A DNA stretch of 64,000 nucleotides from Chaenocephalus aceratus (GCA_023974075.1 CM043798.1:19251441-19315440), one strand, 5' to 3'; positions 37,179 through 47,869 are shown, counted from the first letter of the stretch. Numbers and translations: made by a program. Notes: generated by a model not told the origin, from the sequence alone.

Positions 37179-37775
37179 AAGATAATACATTTGCAACATA
37201 GGTAGTCCAAATGTTTGGAAATGCATGTGTGTGCATGCATGGAGTTGAAAGCAGGAGGCGAAGGGGTGGAGGAGGGTTGCGCGTTGACACCTGGAAGACA
37301 GCTGATAGGAAAGGGGAGAGCATATATAGAGGGATTAACAGGTGCGATAATTAGGCTTGTAAATGGGTGGGCGTGATAGGTTAGCTGAGGAGTGGCGCTC
37401 CCTGTCATTTAGATGCAGGGAGCAAGTATTGCCATGACGAGCAATACGGAGTGTTAGGCCTTCCTGTCTGAACTTGCGCTAAGCTTCATTTCAATCAGGA
37501 GAGACGTGATGTATGGAATACATATTTATTATCGGTCACATTATATAAATGAAACATAATGATTACAGTTTATAACAAGTGAATGAAATGGTGTTTTGGC
37601 GATTAGGCCCAGGTTTTGTAGGATATCAATCGGGAAGGGAAGAACCGTTTCCGATGAACCCCCAAAAGAATGAAGTATGAAGTACTGAATGTGAAGAATC
37701 TTACCTTGTGGGATGCAGTGGAAATCTATGGATGGAAAGGAGAGGTTAATACATGTGAGAATTTAAACGACTGAT

Positions 37776-38470
37776 GCCTCCCGGGCATCCTTCCTGGACA
37801 TACAGGGCTTCCCGGACGTACGGGGCATCCCGGACGTACGGGGCATCCCGGATGGGGTATCCTGGACGTACGGGGCGTCCCGGACGTACGGGGCATCCCA
37901 AACATACAGGGCATCCCGGACGCACCGGGCGACCCGACGTGCGGGGCGCCCGGAACTTGCAGGGCTTCCCGAACGTGCGGGGCAACCTGACTTTAGCAGG
38001 GACACATTATACGGACCGGAGGTTTACGACCCGGATATACGGGGCTTCCCGGACGTACGGGGCATCCTGGACGTACAGGGCGTCCCGGACATACGGGGCA
38101 TCCTGGACATACAGGGCATCCTGGACATACAGGGCATCCTGGACGTACAGGGCGTCCCGGACGTACGGGGCATCCTGGACATACAGGGCATCCTGGACAT
38201 ACAGGGCATCCTGGACGTACAGGGCGTCCCGGACATACGGGGCATCCTGGACATACAGGGCATCCTGGACATACAGGGCATCCTGGACGTACAGGGCGTC
38301 CCGGACGTACGGGGCATCCTGGACATACAGGGCATCCTGGACATACAGGGCATCCTGGACGTAGAGGGCGTCCCGGACATACGGGGCATCCTGGACATAC
38401 AGGGCATCCTGGACGTACAGGGCGTCCCGGACGTACGGGGCATCCCGGTTGAACGGGGCTACCCGGACGC
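37776..38470. repeat. 18 bp minisatellite with higher-order structure
   Basis: The basic unit is GGCATCCTGGACATACAG and variants. Across about 38054-38450 the units follow a repeating order of four: two with ATACAG, one with GTACAG, then GGCGTCCCGGAC(A/G)TACGG. That gives a 72 bp period. The last unit alternates A and G, which makes a 144 bp period. Because 18 is a multiple of three, long open frames appear on both strands; they are a by-product, not genes. The array lies just 3' of the Ngaro recombinase gene. Confidence 0.9.
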
Positions 38471-38685
38471 ACCGGGCGACCCGACCTGCGGGGCGCCCGG
38501 AACGTGCAGGGCTTCCCGAAAGTGCGGGTCAACCTGCCTTAGCAGGGACACATTTATACAGACCCGAAGGTTTTACAGCCTGGACATACAGGTTTAGATA
38601 TGCAGAAATAAACATGAGCTGCGGGGCGACATACGTGCTGACATGCTAAGAACCACCACCAGTTATATGCATACGTACCAATTTG

Positions 38686-39168
38686 TTAAGGTTGGAGAGA
38701 CCTTTGGATAGCCAGCACGGCATTGAGGTCAGGGCGAATGTAGGATGAGAAAGCGGAGGAGGACCACCGTCCGAGTTGTTGCAGGGATGAGGATGAGACG
38801 CCTTGATTAGCAGCGGAAGTAGCTGCGCCTATTCTAAAGGAGTGCCCCGTGTATAGAAGGGGTGATAACCCGGATTGAATGAGGACTTGTTTTAAATAGA
38901 CATTGAACTGTCGTTGCGTTAAAGGAAAATTCCCTGAGATAATGAATAATGGTGAGAGAGGATTAGAGGTAGGTCTAAGCTGTAGGAATATGATCATGGC
39001 CTTATAAGGGCAGAACTGGGAGTCGATGCGGGCGGCGATGACGGAGCAGGCGCCGCCGCATTTGGAGTGTTTAAGGCAGAGGTTCCGGAACGTCTTGTGG
39101 GCTGACTGCGGTGATCTATGGATGAAATGAGAGATTAACATGTGGATTAAACAATCGGCCGGAATCAC
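38686..39168 (-). pseudogene. Ngaro-like tyrosine recombinase, C-terminal catalytic part
   Basis: A 160-codon frame ends RPDLNAVLAIQRSLQP and stop at 38686. It contains SPLLYTGHSFRIGAATSAAN with the HxxR motif, LQQLGRWSSSAF with the third catalytic position, and SSYIRPD with the tyrosine nucleophile. It would integrate the element's DNA. The upstream catalytic arginine and N-terminal half are not present; the frame runs out into a tandem array at 39150-39480. The region is open and well conserved for a fragment, so the loss of the front half may be fairly recent. Confidence 0.82.
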
Positions 39169-39480
39169 TGCCGGGCTTACTGTACATCATAAGATGCTGA
39201 CCCAAAGGTCGACGGCCGGAATCAGCGCCGGACTTACGAGAACACTACCACTAAACAACGGCCGGAATCGCTGCCGGGCTTACTGTTCGCTGCCGGGCTT
39301 ACTGTACATCATAAGATGCTTGACCCGAGAGCCGACGGCCGGAATCAGTGCCGGGCTTACGTACTACCACTAAACAACGGCCGAAATCGCTGCCGGGCTT
39401 ACTGTACATCATAAGATGCTGACCCAGAAGTCGACGGCCGGAATCAGCGCCGGGCTTATGTGAACACTACCACTAAACAT
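39150..39480. repeat. Tandem array with CGGCCGGAATC units inside the Ngaro-like element
   Basis: The phrase CGGCCGGAATCACTGCCGGG and close variants recur at least six times. They alternate with TTACTGTACATCATAAGATG and AACACTACCACTAAACAACG spacers. Unit length varies between about 60 and 110 bases. It sits where the front half of the recombinase gene should be. Confidence 0.8.
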
Positions 39481-39828
39481 TGCCGACACGATGGTCGATG
39501 ACCTGCGATGCAGGGTTAAACGTGCACAGATGAACACTACCACTAAAATGCATAAATACCAGGAAAGAGAGATCTTGGATGGCCGTCTGGTTGTTGTAGG
39601 GATGAGGAATAGTTACCTTGATTGCGGCAGGGTTGCTGCACCTATCCTGGACGAAGCCCTGAAATGCTATTAAGACACCACCACCAGTTATATGCATGTC
39701 TACCATAGGTAAACTGAAGAGATCTTGGATTGCCGGCACGAGTCGATGTCCGGGGAAAGAGGGAGATGTAGACAATGTAATGCAGCTGTTAGCTTGAGTA
39801 CAATGATACATGAATGTTATACCCTGGC

Positions 39829-40356
39829 TTATCGTAAGCCATGTGAGCATGAAACCAATATAAATGAGTGCAATATGCGCAGCATAAAATGATGTATGCT
39901 TAGGTAAATACTGAAACATGACCCATGATATGGGACTAGCTTAATTAGCAGTTTAATTACGCCACGGTGAGACATAGATGCACTTGATTGGGTGATTAGA
40001 CTGTCTTCTATCATCTTACGTGAACTTCTTTTTCTCCCTGAAAGAAACCCCCCAAAAAACCACGGATGGGCAGCATCCGTGAATAAAAACGAAGACTCAT
40101 TGAGTGTCTGAGTGAGTAGATACGGCCGCTGATAATGTGTGGCGTTAATGGGGGTGGGGGGGGGGTGGTTCGAAAGATTATTTTCCACGTGGTTCCTGGC
40201 GCGAGGTACTGGCAAAGCTGCGGTTGCGCCTGGGGCATACAGACCTCGGATGAGCGTCCTTGCAGGACTGCAGATGTGGAGGAATGTACGATATGGGTGG
40301 TAGCAGACGTTTTCGATAAAGTTATGACAAATCTTCTCGTCTTGCCTATGCTGCAC
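39829..40356 (-). pseudogene. Ngaro-like RNase H remnant
   Basis: Within this frame SSFLFTDAAHPWFFGGFLSG matches the RNase H start of Ngaro/DIRS pol, where FTDA-x6-GGFF is usual; copy 2 has FFTDAVPSMGFGGFF at the same place. The next frame (40011-40238) shows FLGGFFQGEK, so a small indel splits the motif. No other part of pol is recognisable here. Confidence 0.55.
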
Positions 40357-40489
40357 CTGACAGCTTTGACTATTATTCCCGGAGAACAGCGTGGGAAAGA
40401 CTCTAGCCCAACAAAATAAAATACTCAGTACCTCTAATCATTAACCCATGTTTGTATAATTTAGTGAACTCTGTGTGTTGCTGCTAGCA

Positions 40490-41010
40490 TACATGACACC
40501 TGACGTGGAAACGTTACTCGTGGATGGGGCTACAGAGCTGCTAGACAGTCGAAAACGGTGCATTCCTCTGTCTGAATGTGCTGCACTTTTGATAAATGTT
40601 TAGACAAAAGCTAAACTCTTATTGCACTTTTGGCAACGAGCATTCTCCACGTCGAGACGGGTAAAGTTTAACCACACCTCGGAGCGCGTTCTCTCCGCCA
40701 CCTCCGCAGAGTGCTCCGCTGCATGTCGCAGCTGCCTGTGTGTAAACTGCCCCGCCCCCTCGCACGCAGACCGGGGAGAGAGATCTCGTCTGATCGAAAA
40801 TACATCATAGACGTATTTGTTTGTCTTTTGCATATTAGAAATGAGTTGGCGCCATTCATCTCAGGTAACGCTGTGTTGAAGCTTGAAACTGCGTTAGTTA
40901 CTGAGCATTGTAATGGGTAGTAATTACCCGACTGCATTAGTAATGCAAGTAATACGTTACTGAAACTCCATACTGTAACACGTTACACCCAACACTGCCT
41001 GGAACTCACC
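40490..41010. mobile_element. Possible MITE inside the Ngaro-like element
   Basis: The stretch is bracketed by AACGTTACTCGT near 40510 and a cluster of GTAACACGTTACACCCAACA phrases at 40970-40996. Similar GTAACGCGTTAC-type ends are common on short fish DNA transposons. The ends are too degenerate to set borders, and it has no coding capacity. Confidence 0.3.
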
Positions 41011-41464
41011 TTACCCTGAACTAAAGGTAGCAATGCATCGTATTGAACTTCCTGTCGGCTCCCAGACCGTAGTCGAGGAGACGGGGGGGGTGACTCTGTT
41101 GTCTCCCAGGGCAGAAGCAACACGCTTCGGGTTCAATAACCCATTTTATCGGAAAGACTGGAGAGAGGCGAGCTCTTCTTGGGAGGTCGTTGCATTTATT
41201 TAGCTCTTCTGTTTCGTAACATCACAGACATTCCTTTTTCTGCTACCTCGTTTATTACTAGAAAACATGAATCCCGCTCGCTCTGCCATACCATGCCCAG
41301 CACACCTGCACGCGCCACACCCCTCTCTTAAAGGGGTAGTGATCTCGCTCTGCATGCCCCGAATGTCATGACAATATACGAAACATCTTGTGAATTGCTG
41401 CAACTGCCTCTTGCCAGCGCTACCCTGACGCCTATTTTAGAGTGAGGCGCAGGAGGAAGTAGCT

Positions 41465-41850
41465 TCAATGGGATGTAGCTTGAGCCCTGCCTGCCTGCAG
41501 GAGGGGTTGTGGTTTGACGCCAGAATGGGTAAAGCTTCGCATGCGATGAGGACCCGTTCCGCGTGAAGCGCCGCATTTGAGCGGCCCTGAAGCCAGTGAT
41601 GCCCTCTTGAGAGACTGAAGGCGTGCGTCAATTGTTTGGGTGAAGTAGCCCGTTTCCATTAAGCCGGAGGAACTTCCGTGGAGCCCGATTTCCTTGTTTT
41701 TTCCTCCCGCGTCTGGGTTTGCGGGGCGGCCGGCTGGAACCGCTAGCCGACTGGGGAACGCCGCCTGTAGCTTAATCCGCCAGACTGCGGAGCTGATGAA
41801 TAATGCCTGGATCTGGGACGAAGCCCTGCTGCTGCTTGCGCGTTGACACC
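41465..41850 (-). pseudogene. Decayed Ngaro-like Gag region
   Basis: This follows the 5' A unit, where Gag is expected. The frame reads through KLQAAFPSRLAVPAGRPANP and THSGVKPQPLLQ without a stop until 41465. It lacks a zinc knuckle or other motif, so the call rests on position and on the abrupt rise in GC content. Confidence 0.35.
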
Positions 41851-42387
41851 TGGATAATACATTTGCAACATAGGTAGTCCAAATGTTTGGAAATGCATGT
41901 GTGTGCATGCATGGAGTTGAAAGCAGGAGGCGAAGGGGTGGAGGAGGGTTGCGCGTTGACACCTGGAAGACAGCTGATAGAAAAGGGGAGAGCATATATA
42001 GAGGGATTAACAGGTGCAATAATTAGGCTTGTAAATGGAGGGGGCGTGATAGGTTAGCTGAGGAGTGGCGCTCCCTGTCATTTAGATGCAGGGAGCAAGT
42101 ATTGCCATGACGAGCAATACGGAGTGTTAGGTCTTCCTGTCTGAACTTGCGCAAAGCTTCATTTGTATGTCAGTGTAGATGTGTTGTTGCCTAAGTTATA
42201 TATCTAACTACAGTTTAGGATTTGTATACAGGTACCTAGTCCACACATATTAGTAAATCACAAGATAATTGAATAAAGTGTATCAAATGCAAATGTTAAC
42301 GATATCCAAGATCAAAATATATTCCATAACTGGTGTAGATTTACCAAGTTATTATTTAAAAACATTCTAAACTTATTTTCTACCTAC

Positions 42388-42709
42388 CTTGTATTTCTAG
42401 ATGCACTTGCAACATTTTCAGTAAAGAACCATGAGATCCAAATTCTTCCAGCAGGTAATCTCCAGAGTGTCCTTTGTCGCGTTACCCAGTTTGACGGTTC
42501 CATTTGTGAAGAGTTCATACTGATTCACAAACTCTTCATGTTTATATAATGTCTTGTTTTTTTGTATTTTTAAAACGATATATTCATCATCCTTTTCAAC
42601 CTAAGTCTTGTTTTCGCTGTGTTTGGCAGATGGAAAATCAACAGTTCTCCGACTGCTCCAACACACGCCTGAGCTTCAGGATGCTCGGATAAATTGCACT
42701 CGATAGATC
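42388..42709 (-). pseudogene. Ig-receptor V-like exon with two frameshifts
   Basis: Bounded by TTTCTTTTAG and GTAGGTA. Three frames are needed in turn: GELLIFHLPNTAKTRLRLKR, then DDEYIVLKIQKNKTLYKHEE through NGTVKLGNATKDTL, then GDYLLEEFGSHGSLLKMLQV and HLEIQ. Joined by eye, this has the strand order of a CD2/SLAM V domain ending in the usual 'V-x-L-E-I-Q' edge. Because the segments meet without gaps, single-base indels are the likely cause. Sequencing error is possible but would have to occur twice here and again in the C2 exon. Confidence 0.65.
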
Positions 42710-42912
42710 CTAAAAGAAAGAGAAAAATACTGTAGAAATGTCTTGTTTTTGTCAGGCATTTCATCTCAGTTTAGAAAGGAAATTATGCAAGACCATTTCA
42801 ACATTTTATAGATTTTTGTATCATTAGATTACATTTTGCTCCAAAAGTCATACTTTTACTCTTTTTCTCTGCTAACTTTTCCTTAAAGAAATACAGATAC
42901 ACCGTACAGTAC

Positions 42913-42954
42913 CTTTTTTGCCAGAACTGTGGTTGCCAGAGTGAAGAGCATCAT
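42913..42954 (-). pseudogene. Possible signal-peptide exon of the Ig receptor
   Basis: A short frame MMLFTLATTVLAKK ends at a GTACTG donor. It is hydrophobic as expected for part of a signal peptide and lies 200 bases upstream of the V exon. Its phase does not match the V exon exactly, so it is only a candidate. Confidence 0.35.
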
Positions 42955-43491
42955 GGAGATGGAAATCAATCATTGTTTTCCTGTTTTAGGATATACATAC
43001 AAAAACAATGAATTGAGTTCCACATTGTATTTATATTTTAATTCATTTCTAAATTATCTTTTAGGTTTTAACTAAATATATTTTAATAAAATAAGGTCTG
43101 AACAATATGAATATAGCGCATAGAAAATGCAACAAAGAAAATGCAAAAGAATGTATACCCTCTCAAATATTATACCTTCTACAAAAAAACAGTAATACAA
43201 TGATTCTACTCACTTTACATTATTTCAGAACAAGATAGTACAGTATATTCTAAATTATCACTCACCGCCTTGACAATGCTATGTTTGCTTCCTTGCTGTT
43301 TGACCTTTGAATATGCTGCTGACAGAGGGCTGGCGTATGCTCCTCGTCTTTTTGACGTCTTGTGTTTCATGAAGTGTTAAGGCGGAGGTTTTGGCCCATT
43401 CACCAACATCTTGCCAGTGAACAGTGGTTGCCTATAAATGAAGCTTTGCGCAAGTTCAATAAGGAAGACCTCACTAGAGTCCAGTGGCGGC

Positions 43492-44340
43492 CGGCCCATA
43501 GGGGCGCTAGGGGCGCCGCCCCACCTCTTGCCAGATACAAAATAAAAAATAAAAATAAATATTAAATAAAAAATATATATTTAAAAAATATATATTTAAA
43601 AAAATATATATATTTAAATTTTTAATGAACAAGGTAAATATCATACAATTAGTATCACAAAAATGTATAATCTACAATACAATCTCGTTTACAATTGTGT
43701 TACGATGTCTAAAGTTACTGATAAGTCACCTGTTTCCTGCCTGGCCTTGCCCATGGCATTAGTTTATCATTACGGGGCAGAGCCCCCGAGCGAAACAGCA
43801 GCAACCAGCAGGTTGCAAAAGTCTCAATAGTAAACTGTGCCGCCAAAACATAATTTCAGCCAATCAGCGCCGTCAAATATTTTGGTCACGTGGGCGCTCA
43901 CGTTGGCGCCCATGTTGCTTACGTGCGTTGACGTGAGGAGTTGTTTTTTAGACTCGTGAGTGACCAAGGTGACGCAGTATTTGGATGAGAATGGTGTGCA
44001 GGTGGAGTCGCCGGAACCCTCGGTCCGCCCAAGAGCTACTCTCCAATCCTTTTGAAAGGAGAAGTTTGGGAGATAAATTGATACTTAAAGACCTTGGACC
44101 GGACCAACCCGATTTGTATATACAGCAAGCTCGTGAAAAAGACAAAACGTATCAACATGGCTTCTCACATGGCTAGCTGGATGCAAACAGGTAAATGCTA
44201 TCTATTGTTTCACATGCTTGCTCTTCAAACAGCCAGGGACAGATACGATCTGTTCAGAAACTAGACAAAAGTTAAACAAGTACAACCACAGACTGTCTGT
44301 GTCATGGAGAATACAGTCGCTGGTTTATTTATGTCTGTAG
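43492..44340 (+). mobile_element. hAT-like transposon 5' part with TTF/ZMYM-type exon
   Basis: It starts CAGTGGCGGCCGGCCCATAG followed by GGGCGCTAGGGGCGCCGCCC, a GC-rich terminus known from fish hAT elements. An exon at about 43985-44190 reads LLSNPFERRSLGDKLILKDL, GPDQPDLYIQQAREKDKTYQ and HGFSH, then meets a stop and a GTAAATG donor. This matches the region before the zinc finger of hAT-derived TTF/ZMYM-like proteins (ENPFxRRSxxDKLxxKxLGPxxPDL). The rest of the transposase and the right terminus are missing; the border near 44340 is where Ngaro pol coding resumes. Confidence 0.6.
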
Positions 44341-44344
44341 GCCG

Positions 44345-44935
44345 TTGTTGTCAGAATCCCCTCCGTCCTTCACCTACTGGACGACTCCTCCCCATAGACC
44401 CGCCACAGGACAGCTCAGGGATCTCACTGGCCAAGCTTAAACACTGCTTCAGGAGTTAGGTGTCCCTCTCTTCAAAGAGAAAACGTTAGGTCCCGACACA
44501 CGCTTAGAGTTCTTAGGCATCATCCTCGACTCCATAGACATGAAGGCGTCTCTCCCCTCCGACAAATTGTAAGCGCATCCGGGACATCACCGAGTCATAC
44601 TGCGAGCAACAAGTTATCACAAAACAACAGTTGCTCTCCCTTCTCGGACACCTCAACTTCGCCATGCACGTCATCCCCCAGGGGCGCTCGTTCATCTCCC
44701 GCCTCCTGGACGCAGCATCAGCGGTCGACAAACTCCATGACTGCGTTTTCTTAGACGAAGGCTGCCGCTCAGACCTACGTTTCTGGTCCCTCCTGCTCGC
44801 CCACTGGAACGGAGTTACTTTCTTTTACGATGACCTCGTGCGTTCCTCTGACTCAATGAGGTTCTTCACGGATGCCGTCCCATCCATGGGTTTTGGGGGT
44901 TTCTTCCACAGAGAGTGGTTCGCAGGGTCATGGCC
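44345..44935 (+). pseudogene. Ngaro-like pol fragment: polymerase thumb and RNase H start
   Basis: Spread over frames are LEFLGIILDSIDMKASLPSD (end of the polymerase), QQLLSLLGHLNFAMHVIPQG and RSFISRLLDAASAV (thumb), and MRFFTDAVPSMGFGGFF (RNase H start). The order matches Ngaro/DIRS pol. At least one indel lies near 44570. The coding ends abruptly at about 44935, where recombinase sequence begins. Confidence 0.72.
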
Positions 44936-45159
44936 CCTGTCAATTTCTACCTCAAGCAAGTTCTCATTAAATCCGGCCTATCACCTATATCATACCCGGA
45001 CATTCCTGCAGGATAGGTGCAGCCACCTCTGCTGCTAATCAAGGTCTCTCTACCTCATCCCTACAACAACTAGGACGGTGGTCCTCCTCCGCCTTCACAA
45101 CCTACATTCGCCCGGACATCAGCGCCGTACTGGCTTCCCAAAGGTCTCTCAGACCCTAA
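44936..45159 (+). pseudogene. Ngaro-like tyrosine recombinase C-terminus
   Basis: It reads VNFYLKQVLIKSGLSPISYP, then after a one-base frame change GHSCRIGAATSAANQGLSTS, LQQLGRWSSSAFTTYIRPD and SQRSLRP with a stop at 45157-45159. HxxR, W and the tyrosine are all present. It is about 85% similar by eye to 38686-38900 of copy 1. The upstream half is deleted. Confidence 0.75.
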
Positions 45160-45394
45160 CTATGGTATCTATGCATATAACTGGTGGTGGCTCATAAACA
45201 CATTCACAAGTATACATGTCTCACTAAGGTACCTGATATTCAAACTGCATTCCCGTCCTAATTCCGTGGGCCCCGCCCACAGGGAATAATGTCTCGTCTC
45301 ACGCTGCAACTACATGTAACGGGCTTCATCTCCGGCACACAGGTATTTCATTCCCAGGCCTTGCTCAAACGTATCAGTGTAAAATGTATTTCCT

Positions 45395-45720
45395 GCAGTC
45401 AGGCGTGGACTCGGGCCACCGTACACCCCCGTGGCAGTTACAAAACAAAGAAAATAAAGAAAGTGTAAAGAAGGAAAAGAAAGAGATATCCTGTGAAGTC
45501 AGGCGTGGACTCAGGCCACCGTACACTCCGGTGTCAGTTACAAAACAAAGGAAAGAAAGAAAGAGAAAAGAGTAAAGAAAACAAACAAAAAAAAAAATAT
45601 ATATATAGCCTGCGAAGTCAGGCGTGGCGGAAGGCCACCGTACACTTCGGTGTCGTAGCTTCGGGCTACCGTACACTTCGGTGTCGTGGACGTTGGGCCA
45701 CCGTTACAAAACGAAACCGC
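45395..45720. repeat. Tandem GTCAGGCGTGGAC / CCACCGTACAC array
   Basis: AGTCAGGCGTGGAC recurs at about 45398 and 45498, with a variant AGTCAGGCGTGGCGG at 45617. Each is followed by GGCCACCGTACACT and a GTGTC phrase, and two more partial units follow to 45710. Purine-rich AAAGAAAG tracts separate the first units. It lies between the recombinase end and the B repeat, the same slot as the minisatellite in copy 1. Confidence 0.75.
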
Positions 45721-45939
45721 TCGCTCCTCGGCGTAGTCAAGCCCTGCTGGCCAGGCATGCGACCCGCAGGTCGTTTTTCAGGTAAGACCGGCACTGATTT
45801 CGGCAGTCAGAGTCTCAGCATGACCCGTAAGCTCCGGCAGTGATTCCGGCACTATGTCGCTCAGTGTTAATCTATTATCTTTCCTTCCCAGATCACCAGT
45901 CACCCCACAAGGTAAGCAACTCAGTTCATCTCAGTATTT

Positions 45940-46128
45940 CATACTTCACTGGTTTTGGGGATTTCAACGGAGCGGTGCTTTCCCTCCTGAATGATTATCC
46001 TGCAAACCGGGGCCTAATCGCCAAACACCATTACATTCTCCTGTTGTATTATCATGGCAATCATTTCATTCATATGACGTGTAAACAATAAATATGTAAT
46101 TCTTACATCACGTCTCTCCGGTTTGAAC
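45940..46128 (+). repeat. Ngaro-like B repeat
   Basis: From TTTTGGGGATTTCAACGGAG to CACGTCTCTCCGGTTTGAAC it matches 25225-25410 almost base for base. It contains an AATAAA at about 46087 and probably supplies the element's polyadenylation signal. Confidence 0.72.
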
Positions 46129-47731
46129 TGACAGTACCCAGATATAGACTGCTGACAAAACCTGTGGTTTCTTACACTTGAAACCATCCCCAATAGTACT
46201 CTTAATCTAAACATTTCTAAATGATCATATGCTGTGTGAGATGTCAGTTTGAATGGTTAAAATGTCCTTAAACACTAAATGCCTTTCCTTCTTTTTGTAG
46301 AAATAACAATTTTGGAAATAACCTTTGGTTTTGGTGCATTTCTTCAGCGTCCTATCCAGGGGAGAAATTAAAAGGAAATCCCACATTATGGCCAATAACC
46401 TTTGCTAGTGGTACATTTTTACTGTATCCAAATACAGAGGACACACTATAAAAAACACATTATGGCCAATACATAAATATACATGTGTGTTTATGTATAC
46501 ATAACAGTTTTTAACATGACTTTTTGTTAGTAGGAAAATATACAAGAAACCACACAGTGTATGTCATTTAAGTGATTGCATGGTTTTGGTGACTGGCTTT
46601 ATTTGCAAATGTATTATCTTTTCAATTTACACACGGCATCTATTGCACGTCTGTCCGTCCTGGGAGAGGGATCCCTCCTCTGTTGCTCTCCCTGAGGTTT
46701 CTCACATTTTTCTCTTTAAACTGGTTTTCTCTGGAAGTTTTTTCCTTGTACGATGTGAGGGTCTAAGGACAGAGGGTGTCATATTGTCATACTGATATTT
46801 TGTACAAACTGTGAAGTCCACTGAGACAAATGTAACATTTGTGATATTGGGCTAATATTTAGGTTAATATTTGTGATATTGGGCAATTCCACTGGCCCTC
46901 CGGGCCGGTGGAATTGTATTTTCACTGGCCCCACCATTGTACTGGCCCGGAGCATTCGTCCAAAAAAAAAATCGACTAATAATGAAGACAATTAACACAT
47001 TTGTTGCAAGAGTAATTTATGCACTAACTACATTACTACTTGTACTACAACATTTGAACGATCAGTTCTTCCTCATTTTCCTCAATTGTTCATATTTAGT
47101 TTATTAAAATAATGATATTGTGGTCATTGTTAAAAAATGTCTGCTATTATGAGTATTATTATTTGTATAATGCACTTTCTGCCTTCCTGTCATTAGGAGT
47201 TAGACATGTAATGGCTATAGATTAGATTAGATCCTTCATTATCCTAAACTGCTGGGACATTTCCCTTTAGCCAATACCTTTCTATTTTCTACTCTTCACT
47301 TACTTGTCAGCATAGGTCGGCATTGATGTACAGAGCCGACAGAAGACCTTGTTTATATTGGCATCATATTGAGAGGTGCAGCCAGTGACACGTCATAAAA
47401 CCAGGAAGTAAGCTGCTGGTTCGCTCGAAAAAAAGCAATGGGATTTCTCCACAGGGTTTTGGAAAATAGCTGGAAATAAGGTCTGTGGAAAACAAACCTG
47501 TTTGATAAATGCACGTTTTGTTCAACCGGATAATCTCCACGTCTACCCTACTTTTATAATTTTCGAATCATAAATCGATAATCGATAATCGATATATTAT
47601 AAAAGGGTTTTAGGACGCGTCACTGCACTGTAATCCCATGATAATTGAGGACACAAGTTATCTAAATGACTAATGTCATCTTTATGGCTTTCAGAATGGA
47701 CAGGAGACCGACAGGTGACTATCAAAGGACT
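46129..47731. other. Intergenic DNA with old repeats
   Basis: An inverted, degenerate copy of the SINE-like repeat of 36906-37178 lies at about 46600-46855. Beside it, CACTGGCCCTCCGGGCCGGTGG forms a short GC palindrome at about 46890-46911. A LINE-tail-like phrase GATTAGATTAGATCCTTCAT occurs at 47222. No gene is seen. Confidence 0.4.

Positions 47732-47869
<138 letters not shown>

Larger units (their letters stand above)
36063..37665 (-). repeat. Split direct repeats of the Ngaro-like element (B-A-B-A-B)
   Basis: CAATCAGGAGAGACGTGATG starts three direct copies at about 36065, 36662 and 37492 (plus-strand view of the B end). A units lie between, ending in AAGCTTCATTT-type junctions at about 36660 and 37490. 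The leftmost A unit lacks about 200 bases present in the other, from GCATGCATGGAGTTG to AGGGAGCAAGTATTG. The 5' A unit at about 41850-42161 matches 37180-37487 closely. The normal arrangement needs B-A-B only, so one A-B unit has been duplicated. Confidence 0.75.
36063..42161 (-). mobile_element. Ngaro-like tyrosine-recombinase retrotransposon, copy 1 (degenerate)
   Basis: On the minus strand it starts with TGAAGCTTTGCGCAAGTTCA at 42161 (unit A). It passes a decayed Gag region, an RNase H remnant and a tyrosine-recombinase C-terminus, then ends in a B-A-B-A-B series of repeats. Split direct repeats of A...B-A-B type are the hallmark of Ngaro elements; this copy has one extra A-B unit. The reverse-transcriptase palm is missing, so it is defective. 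It lies wholly inside an intron of the Ig-receptor pseudogene. Two long tandem-repeat arrays occupy its 3' non-coding part. Confidence 0.78.
34837..42954 (-). pseudogene. CD2/SLAM-like immunoglobulin receptor gene, decayed, with a Ngaro-like element in one intron
   Basis: Four exon-like segments on the minus strand give the layout of a CD2/SLAM-family leukocyte receptor: signal peptide, V-like Ig domain, C2-like Ig domain and transmembrane segment. Receptors of this group sit on immune cells and bind each other across cell contacts. The V exon needs two frameshifts to read through and the C2 exon has an in-frame TAA before its donor. The intron between V and C2 is 6.6 kb, of which 6.1 kb is the Ngaro-like insertion. 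The family call is by domain layout and overall look, not by a unique signature; another two-Ig-domain receptor is possible. Cytoplasmic exons left of 34837 were not recognised. Confidence 0.65.
43439..46128 (+). mobile_element. Ngaro-like element, copy 2 (deleted, with hAT-like insertion)
   Basis: It opens with TGAAGCTTTGCGCAAGTTCA at 43439 and ends with the B unit at about 45940-46128. Inside are a hAT-like insertion, a pol fragment, a recombinase C-terminus and a tandem array. It is on the plus strand, opposite to copy 1. The pol and recombinase fragments are joined abruptly at about 44935, so a large internal deletion removed the end of RNase H and most of the recombinase. Confidence 0.72.

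Noticed and set aside
37776..38470. Array considered as a CRISPR-like repeat
   Set aside because: Units are contiguous with no unique spacers, and the host is a vertebrate.
37774..38532. Long open frames on both strands with repeated six-residue units
   Set aside because: They follow from an 18 bp repeat unit that is a multiple of three; all frames stay open by arithmetic. No start context or conserved domain.
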